DNA of 64,000 bases from Pseudovirgaria hyperparasitica (taxonomy: Eukaryota; Ascomycota; Dothideomycetes; Acrospermales; Acrospermaceae). The DNA lies in assembly GCF_010093815.1 (NCBI RefSeq), contig NW_022985555.1:1427727-1491726 (forward strand), given 5' to 3'. Numbering within the stretch: position 1 is the stretch's first letter; each line of letters opens with the position of its first letter. Of this stretch, positions 11,293-24,414 are shown in pieces. A program made the translations under genes and the position numbers. The notes beneath the pieces were generated by a model. It worked only from the letters and a program-made list of their open reading frames with translations. It was not told the origin of the DNA and ran no database searches.

Positions 11293-13331
11293 CTGTCTTG
11301 AAAATCGTTGAAGCTTGACGTTGGGCGCTGCAAAACGAGCAGCAATATGAGTAAACTTTGACGCGGGAGTAAGACTGATCGGCCTGGCACAGGATGCTGG
11401 GAAGGCTGCCTACAGGTCCTCAGTTGACCAAGGCTGATGAGGCTGAGAATGCATAGGCACGGTTAGGGTACCGCAACTTAAGACAGCATATGGATCGCGC
11501 ACAGGCGGCGAAGGCGCACAATCGTAAAAGGAAGTACCTGCTGTCGTGGAGCTGCAGCTATACCGCCATGAAGTGGGTGCGCGGTGGTCGTGGTCGTGGT
11601 CGTGGTCGTGGTAGCAGGTCAGAAAGCTCGAAGATTGCTCCAACAAACACTCAGACCACCAACGGAGGGGGCAAGCTTCAACCGCATTCCCGCTCACTGG
11701 GGAGGGTCTGAATGTAAGGACGAGGGCGCCAATCACACACCGCTGTAAGCGCCGGTGTCTGCCAAGCGACTCTGTAGATTGCATCCTACGCATCCTGACT
11801 CGTTCTCCGCCCGCCCGCTAGACGTGTGCTAACGCCTGTCTCTGGGTGCTTATACCCACTTGGTTTTCCAGTACAGTGGGTGAACACACACGCCACAAGA
11901 ACGACGCTCTCAACATTGCTAGTAGCGTAATTCTGTATTATCTCCATGCCTTCGCATATTCCTCGACAGCTGGGTGACAATATTTCAGAGGAAGTGGGAG
12001 TCTGTTCATTCAAAGACCTCGGTAATATTGCCTCAAGCCTCGAGCACTTGCATAAGCTAAGGCATGAAGGTCTGTGGGAACCCTGAACTTGCGCTTGATA
12101 TTGATTGGAAAGATGCAGCCTTGCGGCACGAAACAGTTTATTTTGTTGTCGTTTGCTGGCCAAATAGGGGGAAAACACCGCTTCCGGACCAAGTTACACG
12201 TGGCGTGTGCGCGGTATCATGAATCGTGATTTGCAATTAGCCGCGCTGTCCATATTTCAGATATTCGCGCCTACGCCGTTCAATTGTGTACGGCGAATTG
12301 CCTGACTAGACTCGAGAGCCGCCTGTGCCACGCTCTTTAACCGCGAGCCACTATCGAGACCTGGAAGTGCCGCGATGCAAACCGAGGGTCAGAAGAAAAG
12401 TCAGCCCCTGCTACCCGTTATTTTGGAGGGGCGGAGATTTTAATCATTTATTATCATGGCTTCTTGTTGCCTAAGCGCCATGCCGCTACTTTTACAACAT
12501 ATCCTGGTCATGGTGCGCAACTCTGTGTATAGAAGCCTGAGTCGTAAAGATCTGCCATAGTGGCGTCGTGGATAGGAGTGAAGTGTCGCTAATTCATCCA
12601 TCTTGGGCGCTTAGCACAGACGTTGAGGGTTGAAATGTTGGCTAATAGTTAGCTATGATACGTCGGTAGTTTACCGACGAGCCAACAACTGTGGGTAACG
12701 GTCTTGCTGTATTGCATATGCTCGACTATCCTACAAATTTGTGTGTTGCTGTGATTGCTTGACCGGGACTGTGTTGCTGGAGTACGTTGCTCCAATGCGG
12801 GCCTGCAACGCTTACAAGGTTTTTCGAAAAATGAGGAAGTCGGCATACAAGCTCGCTGACTCTTGAATGCCCATTAGGGCTTGGCCTCCACTATGGAGTT
12901 TCCCGCTCGTGCCAAATCCAAGTAAGACAAGCCTATACGCTTAGGAGCGACCTCCCGAGCGGCGTGTAACAGAACATTGGAATACCCAGAGGAGCTGATG
13001 TCTCGCAAAACTTAGACCGTTCTGGAGTCAAGTTTCTCTATCTTTTGAGTTATCTGACAACATCATGTCGGTGTCCCGAGAATCATACGATTATGATCAT
13101 GTTCTTTGGTGAATGGAACGTTGGTTGTTGATGAGAACCCGAACCCTGGAGCGGCACGACTGCGGCTTGTATTCAGGCGCTAATCTGTATTGGTATAGCC
13201 AACTTCTGAGCAGTGCTGCGTCCTCCAGCCGTCATCTTATTGCGCTCTGCTTGTTATCCGTCTTCCGTCCGTGTGAGTAACTACGGAGGCCGCGTAGGTA
13301 CGCTCTGCTCCGCGCCAATCCACGTTCAATA
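11293..13331. other. 2-kb intergenic region between divergent genes
   Basis: Lies between the start of the minus-strand gene ending at 8,910 and the start of the plus-strand Clr5 gene, so it should hold both promoters. Apart from a (GGTCGT)n tract I see no gene; frames at 11,410-12,192 have no recognisable content. Confidence 0.5.
11583..11612. repeat. (GGTCGT)n hexamer repeat
   Basis: About five tandem units of GGTCGT with minor variation, in the spacer. Confidence 0.85.
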
Positions 13332-15439
13332 ATGTATGACTGGGAAGGAAAAGAGGGCGAGTGCTATCGATTATATGTCGATGAGAAGAAATCGCTTGAT
13401 GAAGTCGTAGAGTATTGGAAGGAGCAAGGCTTCGAGCCTAGGTGAGTATCCACGTCCCAAGTCTGGCATCTGCAGACGATAGCAGAACCCTACCAGGAGC
13501 GTGCTACGATATAGACATGACTAATCGTACACCAGCAAGCGAGCCTTTCAGACCCAGTTCAAGGTATGTGCGGTTCTTTTCACCCTCTGATGGCACAAGC
13601 AATACGTTTCTTGTCATGATCTCGTGCGCTATCCTGTTAGTCGCAAGTCCAGCACCAACACATACTTCTGGGGTTCAATGTTGACATTCACTTGTTGACT
13701 CAATAACAGTACACTGACCTCGTCACAGCGATGGAACTTTCCATCGAAACATAATATTGTTGTAAGAAACCCTAACCTGACGGAGAGGATCAAGGAGCTA
13801 TGGGAGCAGAACATGACGCAGAAAGAAATGCTGCGGACTCTTCACGAGGAGAACCGCACCATATCAGAACGCGATCTTATCCGCATACGTGTGAAGAACC
13901 GATGGCTTCTACGTGTCCGCAATCCCGCAACAACAGTAGCCGATGAAGTGCGAAACACTGAAACCACCTATGAACCAACTTCACGACAGCAAGTGGGAGA
14001 GGCAGCGGCTGTAAGGTGTAGCGTTATTCTTTCTACGCCATCCTGCTAATACGATATAGGATTCAGCATCAAGTGCAAATGCTGAAGACGCTCGGACACA
14101 TCCTAGCAGTCTACCATTTTCAGATCTTGAACGTGCCAGGGCTGAGACGATGCGTAAACGTCAACTTGAGAGCGACGAGAAGTGGAGAACGCGAAAGCGT
14201 AGACGCCGCACCAAAGGATGGGCGGGCTTACCTGCGGATCCTGCGGGTCAGCCTCCCCGGTTCCCGTCTGAGACGACCCTTGATGAGGCCAAGGCGTACC
14301 TCAACATGGACAACCAAATATACGATGCAATGAGGGCCCAGTTCATGGACATGTGTAACGCAGAAGGCGTTCTGAAGAAATCACTTGCAGGGGCCGAGAA
14401 ATGGCAGGCGTTGAAGGATCGAATCATTAGAGAGAATGCTCACCTGCAGAGCGTATTCTGGGGAGCGCCGGAGGGTCGCTCTAATGATCAAAGAGACGTT
14501 TGCTTGGATGTTATCTGCATGGACGTGACAAAGCGAATACGAGTATTAAGGAACATGATGACCCTCGCCGAGGCGAAGAACATCCTGGGTCTTAACCCAG
14601 CCCAGAGTCGAGACGTTAGGCGTGCCTTCCAGGGAATTATAGTAAAAGCGAATTTCACCAGTAAGGCCGATGGTGACGTCTCAGTATGGGAGAGCCTGAA
14701 GCGAGATGCCATGAGTATCTCCGAGCCACTTAAGAAAGCATTCGCATCTGGTCCCGATGATCTTCGTTATGAGACAAAGTTAAAGGCTCTGGAAATGGTC
14801 TGTCGAGATGTAATCAAGCGTTCCAGGGACCATAGAGCCCAGGGCGATCCTCTACGCAGGAACGATGCTCTGGTAACTCGAGGCCCTGGTCCTTCAAAAC
14901 CCAACGGGTCGAGAAAATTGACATCGGACTCCATCGTCCGGGCGCCAAATACCTCGGGCCACCCTCAGACGAAGAATCAGATGCAATCTCATATCCATCA
15001 CTCTGGAGTAGCCCGGAATGAGCTTCAGATAGACCCTTCTTTGCTATTAGCAGCAGATGGTCCTTCGGTCACTGCACGAATACCAGAACAATTCTCTCAA
15101 AGCTTCGATACCGACCTTGAAGCAGCCAATTCTACCCAGAATATTCTCGATACGATGGAGATCCCAGCATACTTTCGAGTGCATCCTGAATCTCCGGTTC
15201 AGGCCACACCGAAGTTGTGGCTGGATGTGCTCAAATTTGGCAACGTAGACGAGATACGCCGACTCGCCGTAGCGAAACATGTCGGCGCACAAATGCTGAG
15301 CCTCGAAGGTGTGGTGAAGAATCAGCACGGCGGAGGCGTCGAGATACGATATACTATAGACGACCAAGATGAGCTGGAAGCTTATCTAGCGCACGTTGCG
15401 GGCGGCAAAGTGACTTTTGTGATTAAGTATTCGAGCTGA
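13332..15439 (+). CDS. Clr5-domain protein
   Basis: Exons 13332-13441, 13536-13563, 13729-14010, 14060-15439; introns of 94, 165 and 49 bp; 599 aa. The first two introns fall inside the N-terminal domain, and joining them gives YDWEGKEGECYRLYVDEKKS...EVVEYWKEQGFEPSKRAFQTQFKRWNFPSKHN, which fits the fungal Clr5 domain (aromatic start, LY.e.k.L.eV motif, skr.yq..f..W end). A second helical segment follows (ERIKELWEQNMTQKEMLRTL, then RVKNRWLLRVRN), resembling a small DNA-binding helical unit. Residues of about 185-370 hold two similar helical blocks (YLNMDNQIYDAMRAQFMDMC...; LNPAQSRDVRRAFQGI...). Clr5 proteins are fungus-specific and some sit in silencing pathways; function here is unknown. The 28-bp exon 2 is small but is required for the domain and the phase. 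Confidence 0.8.
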
Positions 15440-15991
15440 AGCGAACACTTGAATTTATGGATGCATTACATTATGCCTGCGGAAAGGTTCTTCGTAATAA
15501 TAGTTCGAGCCAAACAATCCTGCCAGCCACGGTCAAAAAGCGCTTATGGCCATGAGCTGTGAAGATTGAAGTAGAGTATATCGTATCCTTGGCTAGCCCA
15601 AAGCGCATCTCAATCTAAGTAACAACTGCCCCCTTATATTGCTGATGCAGGTCAAGTTATGCGCGGCTCATCCATGCAGTGCTTGCGGTATTCGTCGAAT
15701 GTGTGTAGTGGGCAAAAACCGGCGCGGATAAACCTGTTGGCCGAATTCAAGCCAGGGACGTGCGTCTGCCGGGTCAAGGTAGTATTTTGGCAATTGCCCA
15801 AACTCAAACATCCCAGGCCCAACCCGTCGAGACCTGTCGACTTGTCCATCATCACTGCGCAAGTCAGCTTGCAACCTGTTTTCACGCGTCACTCGGCTCC
15901 TCTCATATCCACAGCTTATGGAATCGGTCTAGTGTCATATTCCGTTGTCGCAACGCACCTTGGCGCATCCCCTACATCGAATCTCGCAAAC
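15440..15991. other. intergenic spacer and nucleoporin promoter
   Basis: Sits between two plus-strand genes. Frames at 15.65-15.9 kb on both strands overlap and carry no domain; they are probably leader sequence of the nucleoporin gene. Confidence 0.5.
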
Positions 15992-18900
15992 ATGGCAAAG
16001 CGCGAACAAGATTTCGGTCAGAGCGGTCGCCCTGAGGATGGCCGAGCAGAATCCTTTGCATCCCCCATAGATCCAGTAAAGAGAGCGACCGCTGCGCAAA
16101 TGGCTGGAAGGAGGTAAGTTCTACATGGCCCCTCCATACCGGTTACGTTCTGTGCCATGGCATGCCAGCCAGACGCGAATACACAACGATTCCCACGCGG
16201 AATACTAGCCTTTGCAGGCCCCAAAGTCCTAGAAGTGAGTAATGTCACAACGACATGGCTAATTTCTCGTAGGATTGCAGGCGCAAAAAGAACAAAAACT
16301 CCACGTCCGGCGAGTGGCATGAGTGGCGGTTCTTTCGGGAGTCCCTTCGGATCGCAATCCACCATGAGCTTTCCCCCGGCGCAAGGAAATAATATGCCCT
16401 CTTCGACGACCAATTCATTTCCGCCGATGGGAGGAAATCCTACGGACAAAAACAACTCGACCCAAGGAGGCTTCAATTTTCAAGCACCCTCAGTCGCGGG
16501 GTACAGCAATCCTTTCGCAGGGAGCGCGGAGGTGAAAGAGAACCAGACTCCGACATTCAATGGCACACCATCCCTCTTTAACTCCGCGCAAACACCGTCT
16601 TTCAGCTTTAACTTCGGTCAACAGAACACAACTCCTGCGTCGAACGCCACTTCCAGTAACTCTATGTTTGTACAGACACAAGCATCAAAACCCAGTATAT
16701 TTGGAAACACTGTCTCAAATACCTTCAACACTCAAAGTTCGGAGCCGGTTTCTCAGCCAGGTTTCAGTTTTGGGAATTCGTCGTTTGGAAAGTCTGGATC
16801 CGAGACTCAAGGAAATCTGTTTGGCCAGCAGCAAAGTCAAACATCCCTGAGCTTCGGTGCGAACACGGCGACCGCTACCCCCAGTAAGCCAGTATTCAGT
16901 TTCGGAAGTAGTGCTGCTGTTTCCCAGGATAAACCAAAATTTACATTCGGAGCTAGCCCTGCCATTTCCCAGGATAAGCCAAAATTTATCTTCGGGGCTA
17001 CTCAAGCAGAAACACCCATATCTAGGCAGACTACCACACCAAGTCCGACCGAAGACAGCATGCACACTTCACCCGACTTTCAGCGTGTAACCGACGCTTC
17101 CAAGCCAAATTTGCATGCATCCACAAATAACGGTGAAGCACCTGCTCCAGCACCTAGTTTCAGTCTCTTCGGTAATGTGCCCGCAAATTCTAGTCCAAAC
17201 ACGTCTCTATCGAGCTTGTTTGGATCTGGCATCGCGCAGCAACCGGGCCCCCCGATATCGTTAGTAGGGGATTCGGCGACGACTCCGAATACCGACCAAC
17301 CGGTTACCTCGATCTTTGGCAATACGCAAGCCTCGAGTCAAGTATCAAAAGATATTTTTGGCCAAGCTAAGACGCCAGAGCCATCATCACAGGGCGCCTC
17401 CAATGTATCTCGTGGCGTTGGACAGCAGCTACAAACAACAAACCAAGAATCGAGTCTCTTTTCAAACAATTCATCAGTGTCACCGTCTTTCGCAGCACCA
17501 ATTCAGAAGCCTCCGAGTACCGAAACAGAAACAACTTCGAGTGGACTATTCTCCCGATTATCTGCGTCAAACTTCAATTCTACGAACAAGGCGCAGTCTG
17601 ACGAGAAAAGCTCTGCGCCATCAACGTTCACAAATGCTTTCTCACCAAATTCTCCATTCACTGGCCCCCCGGCGCCCATAACCTCCATTCCTACTCCAAC
17701 TGTGACCAAACAAGTACCCGACGAGGTTTCCGTCAACAAGGAAGCTGCGGATGGAAAGGAAGGCCTACCAACCACTAGCGCCAATGCCGGCACGAAACCT
17801 CCACCAAAACGTTTGGAAGCCCCTGCACATTTCACCAGAGCGCAGAAGATCCTCTTACTGCATTATTACCGCTTCAGGGATCTCAATTATGTGCTACAAA
17901 CGGTCATTGACTCAAAACCAGTCTGGTCAGATTTGACACCTGTTATGGCGTGGTACCAGCAAGAAGCAGACCGCATTAACAATGACTCAGAGCCAGACTG
18001 CAGATTCTTAAATGGCCCCAGATCGTCTGCCACGCTAAACAAGCTCAAAAGAGCGGCCATTGCGTCCGAGGTCTCCGAGAAACCTGCAAATGATGCAGAG
18101 GAGATGGAGCCACAGCCCATGGCCGCGGAGCGACCTATCTCTAAAGCTATTGCCCCCATCGAACCAAGACTGGCCACTTCGGCAGATCAGAGTACGAATG
18201 GAATGTCTACAGACAGCCCAACCACAACGGAGGCTCCTCAGGCATCTCAGATGACTCCATCAACTAGTACTAGTTTTCACATGCAATCTTCGAATCCTTC
18301 ATCGACGAAGCGTAAGGCTGAAGATGCGGTCAATGGCGACAGCGCCGCGCTGTTCGGATCTGAAAGCAAACGAGCTCGCGGTGGTGACAATGCAGCAGTC
18401 AGCTTCCTCAAGAATGTTTTGGAGAAGAAAGATTCTCAGCCAACCCAGGATCTTGTACCAACGACAAACGGTCCCTTCGGTAGCGCAAAGTCTCTCAGTC
18501 CAACGCCTTCGACTAGCGGAGGAACATCAGTCTTCGACGACCCAGCGCATAAACAACAGACCACCTTTAGCGGGTTTGGCTCGTTCACAAAACCTCAAGA
18601 TGGCTCTGATAAAGAGAACCAAGAGGCCACAGACGAAAGTGATGCGGAAGAACCTGAACGTGATCCAAAGAGTCGAGATGGTACCCAGGATTTGTCACGC
18701 GAAAATCCGAAACAGATCGAAAATGAAAGCCCATTTAGTTTTGCCAAAAGACCCAGCGACAGTCCCTCCCCAGCTCCTGGAACCTCGGCCAACTCTCTCT
18801 TTGGCCGAATCTCGAAAGCCGACAGCTCCCCAAAGTCGCCAGCTGAACCAAACGGAGAAGTATCGAAGCCAGCAGAGGAGGCGAATAGCCCCTTCTCATC

Positions 18901-19786
18901 CTTTGGGTCCTCGACTGGCCCTGTAAATCACACCTACAACCGGGACAGTCCATTAAAATTTGGAGCTGGTGTCCCCAAACCAAACGACTCTTTGGATCCA
19001 ACTCCCGCGAAACCGCTTTTTGGGTTCAAGGTAACACCGGCAAGCCCAGAAAAGTCAAAACCTACGGCAGTCAATGGATCTGTAATCCCGAAAGCTACAT
19101 CTCCCTTTAGTGGGCAGTCCAGCCTCTTTGGCAAGCCTGGGTCGACAACTCCAACAGCTTCACCCGCTAAACCATTTTCATTCGGTAGCGTTTCATCCAC
19201 TAACAAGCCCTTCAGTTTTGGAGATTCAGCACCGAAGCTGGGCTCTTCGCTCTTCAATTTAGGTGGACAGGCGTCGCCACTACCTTCGAGCACAACTTCG
19301 CGAGCTTCGACCCCAGGTCTGTCCGGTGGTGATACTAGCGCACCTGAATCGTCTGCCGCGGAAGGAGACGGGAAGTCTGGCGAAGAGTTCTCAAATTTAC
19401 CACAACAGAAAAGTTTGACCGATCTCACCGACGAGGAACGGGAGAATGAGGAGATTTTGTTCGAAGAGTCGGCTGCAAAGGCCAAGCTGCTTGCGAAAGA
19501 CGAGAGTGGGAAGTCGGCTGGATGGGATATCAAAGGATCAGGCCCATTGCGTATATTGAAACACAAGGCAACTGGCGCAGTCCGCGCTCTCATGCGAGCC
19601 CATCCTGGTGGTAAAATCGTCATCAATGCGCGCATTCCGAAAGGTGCACCAAGCAGCCAGCCAAAGCCGAAACTGGCACTACTGCCTTTCGCGAATGACG
19701 AAAATACGATGACGAGCTGGTACTTCGCTCTTGGAACTTCGGAGGCAACTGAGGATCTAGTCAAGGTCTACAACGAAAACCACTAA
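15992..19786 (+). CDS. NUP2: FG-repeat nucleoporin, Nup2/Nup50 type, with Ran-binding domain
   Basis: Mobile nucleoporin of the nuclear basket that helps recycle importin-alpha through Ran. Exons 15992-16113 and 16273-19786 with one 159-bp intron; 1,211 aa. The N-terminus (MAKREQDFGQSGRPEDG... DPVKRATAAQMAGRRIAGAK) is the Nup50-type importin-alpha binding segment, interrupted by the intron. Residues of about 70-1,080 are disordered with many FSFG, SIFG, SLFG and FTFG repeats; a charged patch with KRKAEDA and SKRARGG may act as NLS. Near 16,905-17,000 two adjacent copies of a SQDKPKF(T/I)FGA unit sit in tandem. The last 130 residues are a RanBD: ILFEESAAKAKLL, GWDIKGSGPLRILKHKATG, MTSWYFALGTSEATEDLVKV. 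Upstream frame to 16,157 in exon 2 is intron sequence. S. pombe Nup61 is the nearest named type. Confidence 0.92.
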
Positions 19787-20180
19787 AGTTGAATCTTGCT
19801 ATAGCATATGGGTACGGTAATTTGCATGTAGCGAAGCATATCGGCGTTGTAGAGCGTGTAAAGAGTTTTGTGCAAAGCGTGGAGTTTCTCGTTGTTTTGC
19901 GTTATACGCACACACCCCTGTTAAGAAACAACGTGTCGTAGTTTAATTAAACCTTGTATCATATAGTCTTCCCGTAGTGCTAATGTGCAACATGTTGCAG
20001 CAAGTAGATTATCCAACGTCCTAACATGTGCTGGTGATACAGGATCCATATAACTAATAGCTATAATGGCGACACCTTTAGTTCAAGGCTGTGTTGAGCA
20101 AAGCGACGTTCGAGGTTTCAGATTAATGCTAAGCCTCTACGCACCCACGTGACTTGGCGTCTCCATCGTCTTAGCGCGAC
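19787..20180. other. intergenic spacer
   Basis: The 3' flank of the nucleoporin gene and promoter of the next plus-strand gene. A CACGTGAC element at about 20,148 is the only motif that stands out. Confidence 0.45.
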
Positions 20181-21132
20181 ATGCTCTTTCGGGCTCCAAC
20201 TACTACAAACAAGATGTCTGCGGCAATTCGAGAGATAGCAGCGAGTGCAAGTCGAAAAGCTGTCCGGCTAAAGATCCTCCCTCGACCATGGAATATCTCA
20301 GAGAGTCGAGCTGTGTTAAAGGTCCTCCAACGATACGGCGACGTCGTATTTTTCCGACATCTACAGGTGAACACCCTACGATCTCCACGAGCCAGGACGT
20401 CTCCCAAAGGCGTTATCATGACGACTATATACTAAACCTCTCGTACTACAGCACGAGACCCCTAAACCTGCCCATAACACCGTGGTGGCCATCTTCCGCG
20501 ACTATGCAAGCGTCGATCGTTTGATGCAGGCCCAGCCCATCAGGTACTCTCTCGATCCCACATTGCCCCACTCGAGGACGAAACAAATTAGTATACCAGG
20601 TATGGACCACGAGGGAGAATTCAAGTTGGAAGACTTTGCGGACGACGAATCTGCCTCCAGTACTACTGAGGACCCCAAATTGCCCCCGGAAGCAGAACAA
20701 GAGACACCATTTCCCCATCAACCTCCTATCCACAAGGTCATCCATCCCGGCACTGGGCTCAGAGACTTCGTAATGTGGGCTGAGCCTTCGACTATAAATA
20801 CACAAGATTGGGCAGAGAGACAACCATACTGGAACTCGTACGACAGCACCGAGGACTATGCGCAACAAGATTTAAAGAAGTCGGTGCCATTGAAGGGAAT
20901 GGCCGATTTGTCATTCAAGCATACTAAACTTCTAGACTACAGAATTCGCGAAACAAACTTCATTCGAGATAGTAGGCTGACGCTGAGGCGACTTTGGGAA
21001 GGGGAGAAGGTCCATAAAGAGAATCATCCCACAGCGAACCATGGGGCGAAGAACGGGCCTAGGTTGAGCAGAAAGCCGAGAGGACTGCCTGATCATGTAT
21101 CACGTCCTCTGGATGAAGGCAGATCTGGCTGA
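20181..21132 (+). CDS. uncharacterised protein, possibly mitochondrial
   Basis: Exons 20181-20366 and 20452-21132 with an 85-bp intron whose end has CTAAAC and a CAG acceptor; 288 aa. The N-terminus is basic and Ser/Ala-rich (MLFRAPTTTNKMSAAIREIA), consistent with a mitochondrial presequence. Joining the exons gives an RRM-like alternation: RLKILPRPWNISESRAVLKV, then RYGDVVFFRHLQ, then NTVVAIFRDYASVDRLMQA, which reads as beta-alpha-beta-beta-alpha. The C-terminal half is charged and ends basic. The fold and location are inference from pattern only; no named family is claimed. A second in-frame Met at 20214 is an alternative start. Confidence 0.65.
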
Positions 21133-22261
21133 TCTATGTTCGTTCGCGTGTTGTCTCTTTGCAAGCCTGTGTCGAGAGACATTTCACTGAAACATGCTTA
21201 GAGGTCCACAACTTGTAGCATCATATTCTAGACCTATATCAGTCGGAAGAGCCAAGTTCAGACACCTGAAATGGCAAGCCTGGAAGATGCCGGGAATGCC
21301 ACAAAGTGCCCAGGATGGTTTGTGCAAGGCCTCGACATTCCACTAGCCTAGGAGATACAGACCGTGCTATGCAACTTCATCATCATCAGTTGCAGACTTC
21401 CTAGGAAACCATCACTCAATTCTTCTTTCAATGAGAGCACTCTGTCGTCTCATTGTCTTAGCGGCGTCTTCTCGGCCCTCAATGCGGCGCTATCTAAGAA
21501 GTATGTACAGATGCGAGATATATGCTTTACCGATACAGATATGTTCCGCCCGATCGCGATATTCATGCGCTGATGCAAGGTTATATCTGGTCACTTGATA
21601 TGTGATCAAATCTCAAGCTTCTTCTTCCTTGGTTGCACAGTCGTGTAAAGGACTTGAGACATACTGGACTACGGACATGTCTAAGGACTTGCAAAAGCCA
21701 TATTTGAAGAGGGATGTACATAGCGGAGACATAGCAGGAAATCTGGTGATGATGTTCACGTAAAAGATTTAGCTGACTCGACAGCCGAGCATTTGCGGAG
21801 GCTTTACATCATTGACAAAGCCCATTTTGATTCCGGGATAAGCACTTTCATTCATGTAAAGGTTTCTACTCACACTTTGGGCGTATTTGACTTGACGGAT
21901 TCTCAGTGGCTTGTGTCATGTAGCATGCGCAAGAATATATACAACATACTGGAGACGCTCATTCTGATAGGTCATGCAGCTGCCTGCTCAGGCCTACACT
22001 ATGACAAGCGAGAAGCATGACTTTACCTATAGCAGTAATATCTGATTCAGAAGCTTACTTAGCGTGCTCAGCTTGGGCACTTCAGTGTACCCCGGGCGGC
22101 TACCTCCTTGCAGCACGCCTGGCAGAGGGGCGTAGCTTCATTATTACATGAACATCCGATCGCCTTCCTCAGTCAGAATTGCGAGATTGGTTAACCTTAT
22201 CTATTACACTACAGGTGGCCTTCACCCATATCATCGATCTTTCTCCTGTATCATCATCACC
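21133..22261. other. 1.1-kb intergenic region
   Basis: No gene supported. Short frames at 21.36-21.57 and 21.79-22.02 kb have no recognisable features. A frame continuous with the OPT transporter opens at 22,148 but the residues before 22,262 do not fit the family. Confidence 0.5.
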
Positions 22262-24414
22262 ATGACTACTTCTGAGACCTTCCGACCCACAGCCTTGACC
22301 GTGCCAATGGTTTTTGTGGGAACGCTTCTTGGAACGCTTGTTTGTATCGCTAACATGTACTTTGGCCTGCAAGTGGGAACGCTAAGCACTATGAATACAT
22401 CAACAGCTCTGCTCTCCTTTGCTATTTTCAAAAGCGCTTTGCAATGGACTGACCTGGCCTTTTCGCCAACTGAGAACGTCGTGATCCAGACAATCGCGTC
22501 TTCTATCGCTGGAATGCCTGTGACAGCTAGTCTAACCAGTATAATACCCGCTTTCGAGTCTCTTCGACGTCCTGAAGAAGGTGGTTCTTACGTCTTCTCA
22601 GTACTAGATCTGATGCTCTGGTCCCTCGGTGTGGCACTATTTGGCACCGTCTTCGCTGCGCCCTTTCGCTCATTATTCATCCTCCAGGAAAAGCTGCGCT
22701 TTCCTGGAGGATATGCAACTGGTGTTCTGGTTGGCGTACTCCATAAGGATGATCAAATAATTCGTCGAACAGAGGAAGATAAATCCAACGTCGATATTGT
22801 GCAACAGATGCACTCGCATGTCCGAACCACCGAAGCCACGGAGGAATGGCCAGTCAACAGCACGGGCGGTCGATCATTCGAATGGAAGAGCAAGGTCATG
22901 ATCGTATCAAAGACTTTCCTTGGAACTGGCATATATGTGAGCACTCATGGCGGTTCACATCTGAGTTCTGCTAAATCCTGCAGGTGATCGCTTCTTACTT
23001 CGTCCCGAACCTTTCGCGAATTCCTATCTTCGGAACTACGGCTTCGCGAGACTGGCTGTGGTATTTGACATTGTCTCCAGCCTTCACTGCGTTCGGGATG
23101 GTACTAGATCCACACATTGCAATCGCGATGATGCTCGGTGCTGTTATTGGTTGGGGAATCCTCGCACCAGTAGCAAATCACAAAGGCTGGGCACCTGGTC
23201 CCGTAGAGAGCATGGAGGATGGCGCCCGCGGATGGCTAATCTGGATCAGTGTCGGTCTCCTCCTAGGTGACGCTCTTGTCCGCGTGGTACACCCCATTAT
23301 ACGATACGCGCATTCTTTGTTCGGAACTGTGCTAGATATCTGCAAGCAGAATGACAATCATGACACAAGTTTGCGACAACCCCTTCTCGGACCAAGAGGA
23401 ACCAGTGTGGAAAATTTGGATTCCTCAGACTCATGTCCTTCTGTGGGCGCCGTCCATTCTCCCAATTCAGAGAACGAGCTGGTGTCACATCGAGCTTTGA
23501 TCGTCTGGCTTAGCATATCAACTTTTCTTTGTATAGCGTGCACATTACTTGTGTATGGCTCAGAGATCCCCATCTATTTAGTTGTGACTTCTATCGCTAT
23601 TTCCTTTCCGCTTTGCTTGGTCGTCATAAGGAGCGTGGGTGAGACAGATATGGCCCCTTCCATGAGCCTTAGTAAGTCTGCTCTACACTAGATCAAGCAA
23701 AGCATATTGACAGACTCAGGCAACGTATGCCAATTTCTCTTTGTACTCATGCTAGCAGGCGCTGCACGCAACAGACTCATTACTATGGTTGCCGCTGGAA
23801 TCACTGAAGCTGGATTGTGGCAGTCCGCTGTTTTAATGACCGATCTTAAGACGGCATATCTCGTTCAAGCATCGCCCAAGGTTATGTTCTATGCCCAGCT
23901 GTTAGGTTCTTTCATCGGCGTCTTTGTAGGCTCGGGCATATATCGACTCTTCCGGGCTGCTTACACTTTCCCCAGTGCGGCTTTTCCAGTACCACTGGCG
24001 CACTTGTGGGCGAATACAGCTCGCCTGGCGAATGGAGGGAGTCTTCCAAACGGTGCGTGGCCTGTAATGATTGGTGCTCTTGTTCTTTCTGCTCTGTTAC
24101 GAATCCTCAACCTCGTCGGTGGTTCAGCAAAGTGGACATTATGGGTTCCAAGCGGGGTAGCAATGTCTATCGGTGAGTGTAATCTCTTGAAATGGTATTG
24201 ACGCCCGAGCTAATCATCTACAGGCATGTATGTTACTCCGTCCATCACGCTTGCAAGGCTGGCTGGTGCTGGGATTCGGCTTTGGTCCCTCAAGTATATG
24301 GACATCTCAGAGGTGTCCCTCATGTCGGCGGCCACAGGATGCATCCTAGGCGAGGGTATTCTTGGCTTCATTCCTGCAATACTCACTGCAGCTGGGGTAC
24401 CCAAGCTTTGGTAG
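22262..24414 (+). CDS. OPT-family transporter
   Basis: Multi-spanning membrane carrier of the oligopeptide transporter superfamily, whose members move small peptides, siderophore-metal complexes or related compounds. Exons 22262-22936, 22984-23671, 23714-24172, 24224-24414; introns of 47, 42 and 50 bp; 670 aa, the usual family size. The start MTTSETFRPTALTVPMVFVG is the family N-terminus; the motif GLQVGTLSTMNTSTALLSFA follows helix 1, and PFRSLFILQEKLRFPGGYAT is the conserved cytosolic loop with its hallmark FPGGYAT. After exon 3 comes the conserved stretch GAARNRLITMVAAGITEAGL, and the last exon carries YVTPSITLARLAGAGIR. No break was seen, so it looks functional. Substrate cannot be told. 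It lies 325 bp upstream of a decayed hydroxylase and may once have served the same pathway. Confidence 0.88.

Noticed and set aside
18934-19764. 276-codon frame on - opposite the nucleoporin Ran-binding domain
   Set aside because: Shadow of a well-supported gene, without domains.
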